From NCBI GenBank assembly GCA_964620425.1, contig CAZUGV010000002.1:1-64000 (forward strand): DNA of 64,000 nt, in the 5' to 3' direction. Position numbers and translations under genes: made by a program. This DNA is from DASXUG01 sp964620425 (GTDB lineage Bacteria; Pseudomonadota; Gammaproteobacteria; Burkholderiales; Methylophilaceae). Positions 1 to 8,980 of this stretch are shown here, piece after piece (position 1 is the stretch's first letter; every line of letters begins with the position of its first letter). The notes beneath the pieces are model-generated. The model was given only the letters and a program-made list of their open reading frames with translations. It made no database searches and was not told the DNA's origin.

Positions 1-54
<54 letters not shown>

Positions 55-68
55 GAAACTTATGTTGA

Positions 69-1979
69 CTAATCCTGACCTGTCTCCAAGAAGCTACGTA
101 AGCGCTCCGAACGTGTTGGGTGGCGTAATTTACGCAAGGCTTTCGCTTCGATTTGGCGAATACGCTCGCGTGTTACATCGAATTGTTTGCCAACTTCTTC
201 TAGCGTATGGTCGGTATTCATTTCAATACCGAAGCGCATGCGTAATACTTTAGCTTCACGCGCGGTGAGCGACTCCAACACTTCTTTGGTGGCATCGCGC
301 AAGCTGGCGTACACCGCTGCGTCTACTGGCGCTAAAGTTGCGTTGTCTTCAATAAAGTCACCCAAATGTGAATCGTCATCGTCACCGATTGGCGTTTCCA
401 TTGAAATCGGCTCTTTGCTGATTTTTAGGATTTTGCGAATCTTGTCTTCTGGCATTTCCATTTTTTCTGCTAACAGCGCTGGGTCTGGCTCTAATCCAGT
501 TTCTTGCAGAATTTGACGGCTAATGCGGTTCATCTTGTTGATAGTTTCAATCATATGCACAGGGATACGAATCGTGCGTGCTTGGTCAGCGATTGAGCGT
601 GTAATCGCTTGACGAATCCACCATGTGGCATAAGTTGAGAACTTGTAACCACGGCGATATTCAAATTTATCTACCGCTTTCATCAAGCCGATGTTGCCTT
701 CTTGAATCAAGTCTAAGAATTGTAGGCCACGGTTGGTGTATTTTTTTGCAATTGAGATCACTAGACGCAAGTTAGCTTCAATCATTTCACGTTTTGCGCG
801 GCGGGCACGTGCTTCACCCGTGGTCATTTGCTTGTTGATGTCTTTGAGTTCTTTGATTGGGATGCCGACACGTGCTTGCAAATCCAATAAGCGTTGCTGT
901 TGATCTACGATAGAGTGTTTGAAACGCTCCATTTTTTCAACATAAGGCTTACCAGTAACAAGCTCACCAGCTAACCAATCCAAGTTGGTTTCATTGCCAG
1001 GGAATACTTTAATGAAGTGAGCGCGAGGCATGCCTGATTTATCAACACAGAACTCCATGACTTTACGCTCATGGCTGCGCACTTCTTCAACCATGTCACG
1101 CACTTGACCACACAAAGCTTCCACTTGTTTTGCTGAGAAACGGAATGCGGTCAACTCTTCCAAAATAGAACTGAGTAATGCTTGGTATTCGGCATCTTGC
1201 GAACCTTTTTCCACCAAAATCTCGGTCATGCGTTTGTTTGCTACGCGGACGCTCGCAAAGCGAGTGAGCACTTCTTCTTTTAGTTTTGCTAAAGCTTCTG
1301 CTGAAATAGCAGCGGCTTTTGCGCCATCTGCATCTTCGTCATCCTCATCTTCATCATCTGAAGACTCTTCTTCAGTAGCCTCTTCCATTGCCATGGTTTC
1401 ATCAATGCCGACATCTGAGTCAATTAAACCATCTACCAAATCATCAACACTCAGCTCATCATTTTCAACTTTATCCACCATCGCCAACAAATCGGCAATC
1501 GTTGTCGGGCAAGCGGCAATGGCTTGCACCATGTGTTTGAGGCCATCTTCGATACGCTTGGCGATTTCAATTTCGCCTTCACGGGTAAGCAAATCAACCG
1601 TACCCATTTCACGCATATACATACGCACAGGGTCTGTTGTGCGACCGAATTCACTATCTACGGTTGAAAGTGCTTGCTCAGCCTCTTCAACTGCATCTTC
1701 GTCAGTCACGGCTGGCGGTGCATCTGACATGAGTAACACTTCAGCATCAGGCGCTTCTTCATACACCTGAATACCCATATCGTTAATCATGCCGATAATG
1801 CCATCAATTTGCTCAGAATCCTGAACGTCATCGGGCAAGTGGTCGTTAATTTCGGCGTAGGTTAGATAACCGCGCTCTTTACCTAAGACTATGAGTAACT
1901 TTAATCTGGTACGGCCATCTGCCGCTTGAATGTCTTTATCGCTGAGTTGTTCGTTTTGCAAATCTTTATCTTTCGCCAT
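69..1979 (-). CDS. rpoD: RNA polymerase primary sigma factor RpoD (sigma-70)
   Basis: The housekeeping sigma factor that directs RNA polymerase to -10/-35 promoters. The 636-aa product has the full group 1 layout: region 1.1 at the N-terminus, region 1.2 (DPVRMYMREMG, residues 116-126), a non-conserved region with a very acidic patch (mostly D/E around residues 195-220), core regions 2-3 (NLRLVISIAKKYTNRG, then QEGNIGLMKAVDKFEYRRG and YATWWIRQAI), and region 4.2 helix-turn-helix (VTRERIRQIEAKALRKLRHP from residue 602). Length is usual for proteobacterial RpoD. It is the last gene of the rpsU-yqeY-dnaG-rpoD block and has its own candidate promoter in the 161-bp gap behind dnaG. Confidence 0.98.
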   Translation of the reverse strand: MAKDKDLQNEQLSDKDIQAADGRTRLKLLIVLGKERGYLTYAEINDHLPDDVQDSEQIDGIIGMINDMGIQVYEEAPDAEVLLMSDAPPAVTDEDAVEEAEQALSTVDSEFGRTTDPVRMYMREMGTVDLLTREGEIEIAKRIEDGLKHMVQAIAACPTTIADLLAMVDKVENDELSVDDLVDGLIDSDVGIDETMAMEEATEEESSDDEDEDDEDADGAKAAAISAEALAKLKEEVLTRFASVRVANKRMTEILVEKGSQDAEYQALLSSILEELTAFRFSAKQVEALCGQVRDMVEEVRSHERKVMEFCVDKSGMPRAHFIKVFPGNETNLDWLAGELVTGKPYVEKMERFKHSIVDQQQRLLDLQARVGIPIKELKDINKQMTTGEARARRAKREMIEANLRLVISIAKKYTNRGLQFLDLIQEGNIGLMKAVDKFEYRRGYKFSTYATWWIRQAITRSIADQARTIRIPVHMIETINKMNRISRQILQETGLEPDPALLAEKMEMPEDKIRKILKISKEPISMETPIGDDDDSHLGDFIEDNATLAPVDAAVYASLRDATKEVLESLTAREAKVLRMRFGIEMNTDHTLEEVGKQFDVTRERIRQIEAKALRKLRHPTRSERLRSFLETGQD

Positions 1980-2046
1980 ACTTAAACCCCAAATGCCCCA
2001 AGCTTCAGCGCAAAAAAGTGCGCCAAAGAATTACGGAAAACCGCGT

Positions 2047-2075
2047 ATTATACTCGAAATCCACCCATCTGAAAA
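2047..2075 (-). promoter_or_regulatory. Candidate sigma-70 promoter of rpoD
   Basis: On the minus strand a perfect TATAAT hexamer (2047-2052) is preceded by 17 bp and TTTTCA (2070-2075). The spacing is ideal and the -35 element is weak. It sits 68 bp upstream of the rpoD start, in the gap after dnaG, and would let rpoD be transcribed apart from rpsU-dnaG. No start-site data support it. Confidence 0.5.
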
Positions 2076-2140
2076 TGAATTAACTTAAAAATGCCTATCT
2101 TTCTAGCGCGTTACCCCGCAAACTAAAAGTACCAACTCCG

Positions 2141-3874
2141 CTATTTCGTCCGCACTAAGCGTAATAAGGCCTTTTCTTCGTCAGTTAGTTCACTCAATGG
2201 TTTTTCTTTGATTTTATACAATAAGTTGCTATGTTCTCTTTGCTGATACAGTTCTTTAATTTGCTTTCGCGCACCTTCAAACTCCAGAGCAAAATCTAAA
2301 CCTTCGTCCAACACATGCAGCTCGCGCTCTACTTCACGCATCAGCCTATCATCCACTTTGCCTTGTAGTTGATGCAGAATGGCGGCTGGCTTGGATTGCG
2401 GATAGGCAATCGCTGCCTCAAGCGAGGCTTTCACCAACGCATCTTCATCGTTACTTTGTTGCACCCAAGTGATATCTTCAATATTCGCCAAATCGGGGCG
2501 CATCAAAATCATCAACACAAATCTTCGCTGTAAAGACATGGTCGTCCTATTTTGCTTGGGCATCGCTTTTTGTTGTCGTTGTGGCGTGGGCATTTTAATC
2601 ATGCCCTTCATTTCATCCATTGAAACGCCCGACAATTCAGCGATACGCTTAGCCAGCAACAGACTCAAACGCGGTGCTTGAATTTGCTGCAATATGGGCT
2701 CAGCCTCATTCAAAAATCGCACGCGATCTTCTTGTGATTGCAGGGGATTGTCTTCACTCAAGTGCTCCACGATGTAACGAGAAAGCGGCACTGCGCTCGT
2801 CATAGCACTTTCAAACGCATCCTTGCCGAACTCACGCACGTAACTATCTGGATCATGCTCGCTCGGTAAAAACAAAAAACTCAGCTTTACGCCATCTTTT
2901 AGCACAGGCAACGCATTCATTGCTGCGCGCCAAGCTGCATTTCGACCAGCATTATCCCCATCAAAACTAAATACTATCTCATCGGTTTGACGCATCAGCT
3001 TTGTGATGTGAACTGAAGTTGTTGCAGTGCCCAGCGCAGCAACCGCATATTCAATGCCGTATTGCGCCAACGCCACCACGTCCATATAACCTTCCACCAC
3101 CAGCGCACGCCCTGCATCGCGAATCGCGCGACGCGCTAAAAACAAACCATATAGCTCATGACCTTTTTGAAATAACGGAGTTTCGGGCGAGTTGTAATAT
3201 TTTGGCGTATCTTCTGGGTTAATCACGCGCCCGCCAAAACCAATCACTTGACCCTTTTGATCGTGAATGGGGAACATAATGCGATCGCGAAAGCGGTCGT
3301 AACGACGAGCTTGCTCATTTTCCACCACCAAGCCAATCGTTTCCAGCATCTCTGATTCATATTTCGGAAAAACCGTCGCCAAATTTTGCCAACCTGCTGG
3401 CGCATAGCCGATTTGAAAGCGCGCAGCGATTTGCCCGCTTAATCCACGACCTTTTAAATAATCAATTGCACGCTCAGACTTTTTTAACTCGACACGATAA
3501 TAATTCAGCGCTTCTTGCAATGCTTCTTGCATCCCTGGCATGGCTTTTTGCTGCTCGCGTTGCGCTTCGGTTGCGGGCGTTTCTTCTCGAGGTACAATCA
3601 TGCCTGCTATTTTGGCAAGCTCATGCACCGCCTCAACAAAGCTCAAGCCCTGATATTCCATCAAAAAGCTAATAGCCGTACCATGCGCGCCGCAGCCAAA
3701 GCAATGGTAAAACTGCTTGGTTGGACTCACCGTGAAAGAGGGGGATTTTTCGTTATGGAAGGGGCAGCAGGCAGAGTAATTCGCACCCGCTTTTTTGAGT
3801 GGCACACTTTTATCAATCACATCGACAATATCAACGCGGTTAATAAGCTCTTGAATAAATGAATCAGGAATCAC
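2141..3874 (-). CDS. dnaG: DNA primase DnaG
   Basis: Synthesises RNA primers for lagging-strand replication and works with the replicative helicase DnaB. The 577-aa product opens with the CHC2 zinc-binding domain (ligands C37, H40, C58 and C61). The DnaG catalytic core follows, then a TOPRIM fold with LVVEGYMDVVALAQYG and the metal-binding FSFDGDNAGRNAA. The C-terminal part, which binds DnaB, is present, and the length is normal. The start codon is fixed by the conserved N-terminus, MIPDSFIQELINRVDIV. A hairpin terminator lies just upstream, between this gene and yqeY, so expression of dnaG relative to rpsU is probably attenuated as in other proteobacteria. Confidence 0.97.
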   Translation of the reverse strand: MIPDSFIQELINRVDIVDVIDKSVPLKKAGANYSACCPFHNEKSPSFTVSPTKQFYHCFGCGAHGTAISFLMEYQGLSFVEAVHELAKIAGMIVPREETPATEAQREQQKAMPGMQEALQEALNYYRVELKKSERAIDYLKGRGLSGQIAARFQIGYAPAGWQNLATVFPKYESEMLETIGLVVENEQARRYDRFRDRIMFPIHDQKGQVIGFGGRVINPEDTPKYYNSPETPLFQKGHELYGLFLARRAIRDAGRALVVEGYMDVVALAQYGIEYAVAALGTATTSVHITKLMRQTDEIVFSFDGDNAGRNAAWRAAMNALPVLKDGVKLSFLFLPSEHDPDSYVREFGKDAFESAMTSAVPLSRYIVEHLSEDNPLQSQEDRVRFLNEAEPILQQIQAPRLSLLLAKRIAELSGVSMDEMKGMIKMPTPQRQQKAMPKQNRTTMSLQRRFVLMILMRPDLANIEDITWVQQSNDEDALVKASLEAAIAYPQSKPAAILHQLQGKVDDRLMREVERELHVLDEGLDFALEFEGARKQIKELYQQREHSNLLYKIKEKPLSELTDEEKALLRLVRTK

Positions 3875-3899
3875 AGCGTTAAGTATATCGCCAAAAATA

Positions 3900-3927
3900 A
3901 AAAAAGGAGCCTAATAGCTCCTTTTTT
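3900..3927. terminator. Bidirectional hairpin between yqeY and dnaG
   Basis: A perfect stem of AAAAAAGGAGC and GCTCCTTTTTT around the 6-nt loop CTAATA. A U-run follows the stem in either direction. On the operon strand it would terminate or attenuate read-through from rpsU-yqeY into dnaG-rpoD. This is the place where Escherichia coli also has an intra-operon terminator in its macromolecular synthesis operon. Confidence 0.8.
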
Positions 3928-3974
3928 AACAATTCAAAAACGCAACAGAATCTCGAACCAACAGGAATAAAAAC

Positions 3975-4418
3975 TTAACCCAATCTAGTTTTAATTAACC
4001 CTGATATTTTCGCCATATCAGCACGCCCAACCACCAATGGTTTTACCGCCGCCATGACTTTGCTCATATCTTTAATACCAGCAGCGCCCGTATCAACAAC
4101 CACTTGCTCAATAATCGCGTTTACTTCATCTTCAGTAAATGCTTGTGGCAAAAATTCTTGCAACACAGCCACTTCAGCTTTCTCAACATCCGCGAGATCT
4201 TGGCGATTGGCAGATTCATATGCAGCGATTGAATCACGACGTTGTTTGAGCATTTTCTCAATCGCTTCAATCACTTGATCGTCGCTTAACTCAATGCGCT
4301 CATCCACTTCGCGCTGCTTAATGGCAGCCTGCAAAAGGCGAATAGCGCCCAAACGCGCGCTATCTTTAGCGCGCATTGCATTTTTCATCTCTTCTGAGAT
4401 ACGCGCTTTTAATGTCAA
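3975..4418 (-). CDS. GatB/YqeY domain protein
   Basis: A 147-aa stand-alone YqeY-family protein, related to the C-terminal tail domain of the GatB and GatE amidotransferase subunits. Its cellular role is not established; a role linked to tRNA binding is assumed from the domain. It starts MTLKARISEEMKNAMRAKD and contains the family-typical AIRLLQAAIKQREVDERIELSDDQ region split over two helices, ending in a helical tail (VGRADMAKISGLIKTRL). It sits 23 bp downstream of rpsU on the same strand, the common rpsU-yqeY-dnaG order of beta- and gammaproteobacteria. Confidence 0.93.
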   Translation of the reverse strand: MTLKARISEEMKNAMRAKDSARLGAIRLLQAAIKQREVDERIELSDDQVIEAIEKMLKQRRDSIAAYESANRQDLADVEKAEVAVLQEFLPQAFTEDEVNAIIEQVVVDTGAAGIKDMSKVMAAVKPLVVGRADMAKISGLIKTRLG

Positions 4419-4441
4419 TTTAAACTCCTAAGCCTAAAGAC

Positions 4442-4654
4442 TTAGTAAAGTTTAGCTGGCAATGTTTGGCTACGAATACGACGGTAATGACGTTTCACAG
4501 CAGCAGCAGCTTTACGCTTACGCTCCCATGTTGGTTTTTCGTAGAATTCGCGCGCGCGCAAATCTGTCAACAAACCAGTTTTTTCAATAATGCGTTTGAA
4601 ACGACGCAATGCAACGTCAAACGGCTCATTCTCTTTTACACGTACACTAGACAT
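4442..4654 (-). CDS. rpsU: 30S ribosomal protein S21
   Basis: A small basic protein of the 30S subunit that helps the Shine-Dalgarno interaction. The 70-aa product has the family hallmarks VKENEPFDVALRRFKR and a lysine/arginine-rich tail. It is the first gene of the rpsU-yqeY-dnaG-rpoD block and is divergent from tsaD, with a shared 196-bp AT-rich upstream region that presumably holds promoters for both; I could not settle on a clear -35/-10 pair there. Confidence 0.97.
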   Translation of the reverse strand: MSSVRVKENEPFDVALRRFKRIIEKTGLLTDLRAREFYEKPTWERKRKAAAAVKRHYRRIRSQTLPAKLY

Positions 4655-4850
4655 TCAGGCCCTCTTTACTTTAAAAGATATACTTTAATTCGTTCATTTA
4701 GGCGGTCTTGCGCCCAAAGAATAACGTTAAAATCGTAACAAATTACGAAAAGCCTGCTATTCTATCGGCTTGATTTGAATTTATCAACCACTAAATTAAA
4801 ATCGCTGTAAATTATAACACTTCAAACGATAACAAAGGTTTAGCAACACA

Positions 4851-5879
4851 ATGATTGTTTTAGGTATTGAATCGTCTTGCGATGAAACAGGTGTCGCACT
4901 TTACGATACAGAGCACGGCCTGCTCTCCCATGCGCTCCACTCCCAAATTGATATGCACGCAGAATATGGCGGAGTTGTGCCAGAACTTGCATCACGCGAC
5001 CATATCCGTCGTGCCTTGCCGTTGACGCAAATGGTGCTGGATCAAGCAAAACTCACATTAAAAGACATTGACGGCATTGCCTACACACAAGGCCCTGGCT
5101 TATCAGGCGCGCTGTTAGTGGGTACTAGCATTGCAGAATCGCTAGCCTTCACTTTAAATGTACCCACTATCGGCGTGCATCATTTAGAAGGTCACTTGCT
5201 AGCACCGCTGCTAGAAGAAAACCCGCCCGAGTTTCCCTTTGTTGCGTTGCTTGTTTCAGGTGGGCATACGCAACTGATGCGCGTTACGGGGATTGGGGAT
5301 TATGAATTGCTGGGGGATACCTTAGACGATGCCGCAGGTGAAGCCTTTGATAAAACCGCAAAGCTATTAGGCTTGGGTTACCCTGGCGGGCCAGCGGTTG
5401 CCAAGATTGCAGCGCAAGGTCAACCTGAACGCTTTAATTTGCCGCGCCCATTGCTGCATAGCGGAGATTTAAACTTTAGTTTTAGCGGCTTAAAAACCGC
5501 TGTCTTGACCTTAGCCAACAATAATAAAAATGCGCAAGGCGAAATTGATACGCAAACGAAAGCGGACATTGCCTATGAGTTTCAAGAAGCCGTCACCGAT
5601 ATTTTAAGCATCAAGTGCATGTCCGCATTGCGCGAGACGGGGCTAGATAACTTAATCGTTTCAGGTGGAGTAGGTGCTAACAAACGCCTGCGTGAAAAAC
5701 TCAACGCCGCCACCAAGCGCAAACTGTGTAAAGTGCATTACCCTCGCTTAGAGTTTTGTACAGATAACGGCGCGATGATTGCTTTTGCAGGCGCCATGCG
5801 CATGCACAATGCACAAGAAACCAACCACAGCTTTACCGTTCGCCCGCGTTGGGATTTAGCAGAACTACAAGCGCCTTAA
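4851..5879 (+). CDS. tsaD: tRNA N6-threonylcarbamoyladenosine transferase TsaD
   Basis: Transfers the threonylcarbamoyl group from TC-AMP to A37 of ANN-decoding tRNAs, with TsaB and TsaE. The 342-aa product starts MIVLGIESSCDETGVALYD. It has the metal-binding HHLEGH motif (near residue 110), the LVSGGHTQL nucleotide-binding segment, and a second SGGVGANKRLRE motif near the C-terminus. Length is typical. Gene order tsaD divergent from rpsU is the standard proteobacterial arrangement. Confidence 0.97.
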   Translation: MIVLGIESSCDETGVALYDTEHGLLSHALHSQIDMHAEYGGVVPELASRDHIRRALPLTQMVLDQAKLTLKDIDGIAYTQGPGLSGALLVGTSIAESLAFTLNVPTIGVHHLEGHLLAPLLEENPPEFPFVALLVSGGHTQLMRVTGIGDYELLGDTLDDAAGEAFDKTAKLLGLGYPGGPAVAKIAAQGQPERFNLPRPLLHSGDLNFSFSGLKTAVLTLANNNKNAQGEIDTQTKADIAYEFQEAVTDILSIKCMSALRETGLDNLIVSGGVGANKRLREKLNAATKRKLCKVHYPRLEFCTDNGAMIAFAGAMRMHNAQETNHSFTVRPRWDLAELQAP

Positions 5880-5899
5880 CTGATGTATCGTTGAGTGAT

Positions 5900-6523
5900 T
5901 TATTTTTTCTTGCCAAAGCCAGACTCAGTGCCTGCCAGCAACTTTTGAATATTGGTTTTGTGCCGCCATATCAGCAAAACTGACAGCACAAACGTCATCA
6001 GCACATAGTCTTTATAGGGCAATAAATAATAAGCAAACACGGGCGCAAGCAAGGCGGCAACCAATGCAGATAGCGAGGAAATTCTAGTCAACGCAAACAC
6101 CAGCGCCCAAGTGACTATTGCCGCAAAGCCCAGTTGCACAGAAACCGCCATCATCACACCCAGCGCAGTCGCCACGCCTTTACCACCTTTAAACCGATGA
6201 AATAACGGGAACAAATGCCCGATAAAAACCGCCATCCCCACGCCGCTCACCACCCACATTAGCATGCCGCTTTGCAAGGCCAAGAACACTGCAAACCAGC
6301 CTTTAAACGCATCCCCCAGCAAAGTAAGTAGCGCCGCAGATTTTTTACCGCTACGCAACACATTAGTCGCCCCTGGGTTGCCAGAGCCGACAGAGCGCGG
6401 GTCGGGCAGACCATATAACTTGGACACCAAAATGCCAAACGAGATCGAACCCAACAAATACCCCATCAAAATCCACACAACGGGAATCGCCACCACAGGA
6501 ATAAAACCTAACTCATTCATCAC
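5900..6523 (-). CDS. plsY: Glycerol-3-phosphate acyltransferase PlsY
   Basis: An inner-membrane enzyme that transfers the acyl group from acyl-phosphate to glycerol-3-phosphate, the first step of phospholipid synthesis. About five hydrophobic segments span the 207 residues. The conserved loops GYLLGSISFG, DPRSVGSGNPGATNVLR and FHRFKGGKGVATALG are the PlsY signature. The frame can open at a GTG (6523) or the ATG directly after it (6520). It lies tail-to-tail with tsaD (20 bp apart) and head-to-head with folB, the usual neighbour order. Confidence 0.95.
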   Translation of the reverse strand: MMNELGFIPVVAIPVVWILMGYLLGSISFGILVSKLYGLPDPRSVGSGNPGATNVLRSGKKSAALLTLLGDAFKGWFAVFLALQSGMLMWVVSGVGMAVFIGHLFPLFHRFKGGKGVATALGVMMAVSVQLGFAAIVTWALVFALTRISSLSALVAALLAPVFAYYLLPYKDYVLMTFVLSVLLIWRHKTNIQKLLAGTESGFGKKK

Positions 6524-6579
6524 TTATGCTCTAAAATTGCCAAAAGAAACATTCTAAACCATCTAGGTGCCGCAATCAC

Positions 6580-6933
6580 ATGGACATTATTTTTTTAAGC
6601 GAAGTCAAAGTACAAACCAAACTCGGCGTACCCGAGTGGGAACGCATGGTTGAGCAAACCATTATTCTCGATTTAGAAATCGCTATGCCGCACAGCCGCA
6701 GCTGCCAAACCGACGAGATAGACGACACAATCGATTACGGCGAAGTCGTCGCTCGCATACGCCAAACGCTAAAAGAAAATAGCTTTAAATTGGTAGAGGC
6801 TTTGGCGGAGCATATTTGCCAAATTGTGTTGAATGAGTTTTGCGCGCCTTGGGTAAAGATTAAGGTGGCGAAGCCAGGGATATTGCCGGGGGTTAAGGCG
6901 TTGGGAGTGGTGATTGAAAGAAATAAAATCTAG
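6580..6933 (+). CDS. folB: Dihydroneopterin aldolase
   Basis: Folate pathway enzyme that cleaves dihydroneopterin to 6-hydroxymethyl-dihydropterin and glycolaldehyde. The 117-aa product has the FolB fold markers: MDIIFLSEVKVQTKLGVPEWE at the start, the IDDTIDYGEV region, LVEALAEHIC and a C-terminal VKIKVAKPGILPGVKALGV strand pair. Divergent from plsY. Its last 4 bp overlap the end of the convergent unknown gene that follows. Confidence 0.94.
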   Translation: MDIIFLSEVKVQTKLGVPEWERMVEQTIILDLEIAMPHSRSCQTDEIDDTIDYGEVVARIRQTLKENSFKLVEALAEHICQIVLNEFCAPWVKIKVAKPGILPGVKALGVVIERNKI

Positions 6934-7604
6934 TTACATAAATGCAAAGTTGAATAACTAGCCCCTAAAAACCCTGAATACTGGCGCTGACATATCTCTG
7001 CTCCTATATCAACTTGATGATAAAAATCTCTACCTTTGGAAAATCTTATTTCTTTCCTGTTCTGGTCTAGGACAACAATCTCAGGTGGACTTTTTCCACC
7101 TATATACTTAGCCTTAACCCTCACTATTGAACTGACAGGAATTGAATTATCGAAATATTCGTTTGCTTCATTTACGACTCCAAACACATAAATACATGAG
7201 ATGATTGGTATTGCCCAATATGACTCTTTATCACTTAGCACTCCCGAAAAATAAATTAATAAATTCAAAAGAAATACTAATAAAATACATGATGGTAAGA
7301 GCGGGACATATGAATCAGTGTATCTTGTCCATATCCATAGAATTAGTGGCATTGAGTTAAAAAGAAAAATACCATACATTGGATTTGGTTTAAATCTTGA
7401 AGATTTAATATTTAGAGTTTCAGAGGAAATACAGCCAAAAACTAATGCCACGATTGGTGTAAAAACCAAAATACCTAATACCAAGTCGTACGGCTTGGGA
7501 TAAAACATGGCGTAAAAGAAAAATATCATTGAAAAAACTTCAATTTTTTTAATAACCTTTTCAACTTCTTTAGTTTTAAGATATTTGTTATAGAAATAAA
7601 TCAA
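6930..7604 (-). CDS. Hypothetical multi-pass membrane protein
   Basis: I do not recognise this 224-aa protein. It starts with a basic segment, then shows about four to five hydrophobic stretches (around residues 24-58, 76-90, 102-118 and 128-146). A soluble C-terminal domain of about 70 residues follows, with several charged residues, one internal Cys and a C-terminal LCN. The DNA is clearly AT-richer than its neighbours and the gene is convergent with folB with a 4-bp overlap, both consistent with later acquisition. It has no operon partner and is followed by a 446-bp gene-free stretch with hairpin repeats. Function unknown. Confidence 0.6.
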   Translation of the reverse strand: MIYFYNKYLKTKEVEKVIKKIEVFSMIFFFYAMFYPKPYDLVLGILVFTPIVALVFGCISSETLNIKSSRFKPNPMYGIFLFNSMPLILWIWTRYTDSYVPLLPSCILLVFLLNLLIYFSGVLSDKESYWAIPIISCIYVFGVVNEANEYFDNSIPVSSIVRVKAKYIGGKSPPEIVVLDQNRKEIRFSKGRDFYHQVDIGAEICQRQYSGFLGASYSTLHLCN

Positions 7605-8050
7605 TTAATAACTTTCAAAATAGATTTTTTATGTTTCCGTTGCTTTAAGCTTAATAGCAACCTCTTTGCCACGTCAAGCAGTGCGAGAAATATTCCCCTT
7701 TGCCGCGCCTTCGGCTTGAGAGGCAGATGGCAGACGTTGCGCGATTGCTTGAGCTCCTCAACAAGCCAAGGTTTGCAAGGCTTGTCATGGCGAGTTGCGC
7801 GCAACGACCCAGTCGCCGCGCTAAATCCGAAGGAGAAAGTGGCTTGGATAAAAGTGCCACTGGATTCCGTATAGCGCTAAGCTTGTATGGAATGACACAA
7901 ATACTTATGTCATGCTGAACTTATTTCAGCATCTAGACCCTGAAACAAGTTCAGGGTGACAAAAACTAAATTTATCATGAAAAGACACAACAAGTTCTGC
8001 CCTGCAGCCCAATAATCACGAGCCTTCCAGAGCATGTGTTATTTATGTTT
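7605..8050. other. Gene-free stretch with hairpin repeats
   Basis: No credible gene on either strand; the open frames here are short and lack similarity to anything recognisable. It contains an element that opens with ACTGGATTCCG and closes with GGAATGACA near 7859-7898. Two compact hairpins follow: ATGCTGAA/TTCAGCAT (7912-7932) and CCCTGAA/TTCAGGG (7938-7956). This looks like eroded intergenic repeat material next to an accessory gene. Confidence 0.6.
7912..7956. repeat. Double-hairpin intergenic repeat
   Basis: Two adjacent perfect inverted repeats: 8-bp arms ATGCTGAA/TTCAGCAT around CTTAT, then 7-bp arms CCCTGAA/TTCAGGG around ACAAG. They end in GTGACA, with TGTC just before the first arm, so the pair is framed by a further short inverted match. 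The shape resembles REP/BIME-type or small MITE-like elements. Only one full copy is seen in this window. Confidence 0.55.
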
Positions 8051-8980
8051 TTAGCCCCTTGGATGATGCATACTATGCAACAACTTCAACCGTTCCCTCG
8101 CCACATGCGTATAAATCTGCGTCGTTGAAATATCCGCATGCCCCAATAACATCTGCACCACGCGCAAATCCGCCCCATGATTCAATAAATGCGTGGCAAA
8201 CGCATGTCGCAACACATGAGGCGACATAGGCTTATCGATACCTGCTAGCAGGGCGTAGCGCTTAATGAGATACCAAAAAGCTTGGCGCGTCATACAATCC
8301 CCTCGGTTAGTGACAAACAGGCTGTCGCTCAACCGCTTTTCTAATATATGCGGACGACCTTCATTCAAATAGCGCGTAATCCAATCCGTAGCTTCTTCAC
8401 CCATCGGCACTAGACGCGTTTTGCTGCCCTTGCCTGTAATGCGCACCACGCCTTCACTGAGGCTGACTTCTGTCACTTTTACGCTGACCAACTCTGTAAC
8501 ACGCAGACCACTGGCGTAGAGTAGCTCTAGCATGGCACGGTCGCGCAAACCAATGGCATCATCTACATTCGGCGCATTTAGCAGTGCCTCTACATCTTGC
8601 TCGCTGAGGCTTTTGGGGAGCGAGCGCGGCAACTTGGGCGATTCAATTTGTAAGCTAGGGTCTATGCTGATTTTGTTTTCGCGCAGGGCAAAACGATACA
8701 AGCGCCGCAAACTGGCAATCAGTCGGCTAATGCTACGCGGCTTGCTGGTGGGGAATTTAAAGGCTAAGTAGCGCTGAATATCAGCTTGTTCCACATGAAA
8801 TAAATCTTTATCGGCGGTTTTTTCTAGCCATGTGGCAAATTGGTTTAAATCTTGGCGATAGCTATCTAAAGTGTTGCGTGAAAGGCCTTCTTCTAACCAA
8901 ATACGGTCGATAAAGTCATCGAGTATCGCTTGATTCTCGCTGGTTTGAGGGGCTGCGCTCAAGTTATGCCTTTGCCTCAT
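8051..8980 (-). CDS. xerD: Site-specific tyrosine recombinase XerD
   Basis: Resolves chromosome dimers at dif together with XerC and FtsK. The N-terminal SAM-like domain (FIDRIWLEEGLSRNTLDSYR) is followed by the catalytic domain. All catalytic residues are visible: R160 (ASGLRVTEL), K184 (GKGSKTR), H255 and R258 (SPHVLRHAFATHLL), H281 (LLGHADISTT) and the nucleophile Y290 (IYTHV). I start it at the ATG at 8980, giving 309 aa, because the longer frame adds 22 unlike residues inside ogt. It overlaps the 3' end of ogt by 17 bp, suggesting translational coupling. Confidence 0.94.
   Translation of the reverse strand: MRQRHNLSAAPQTSENQAILDDFIDRIWLEEGLSRNTLDSYRQDLNQFATWLEKTADKDLFHVEQADIQRYLAFKFPTSKPRSISRLIASLRRLYRFALRENKISIDPSLQIESPKLPRSLPKSLSEQDVEALLNAPNVDDAIGLRDRAMLELLYASGLRVTELVSVKVTEVSLSEGVVRITGKGSKTRLVPMGEEATDWITRYLNEGRPHILEKRLSDSLFVTNRGDCMTRQAFWYLIKRYALLAGIDKPMSPHVLRHAFATHLLNHGADLRVVQMLLGHADISTTQIYTHVARERLKLLHSMHHPRG

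Noticed and set aside
1228..1770. 180-codon plus-strand frame, Ser-rich
   Set aside because: It is antisense to the acidic region of rpoD; Asp/Glu codons read backwards give Ser runs. No ribosome-binding site.
7700..7918. 72-codon plus-strand frame in the gap before xerD
   Set aside because: Runs into hairpin repeat DNA, has no ribosome-binding site and overlaps similar frames on the other strand.
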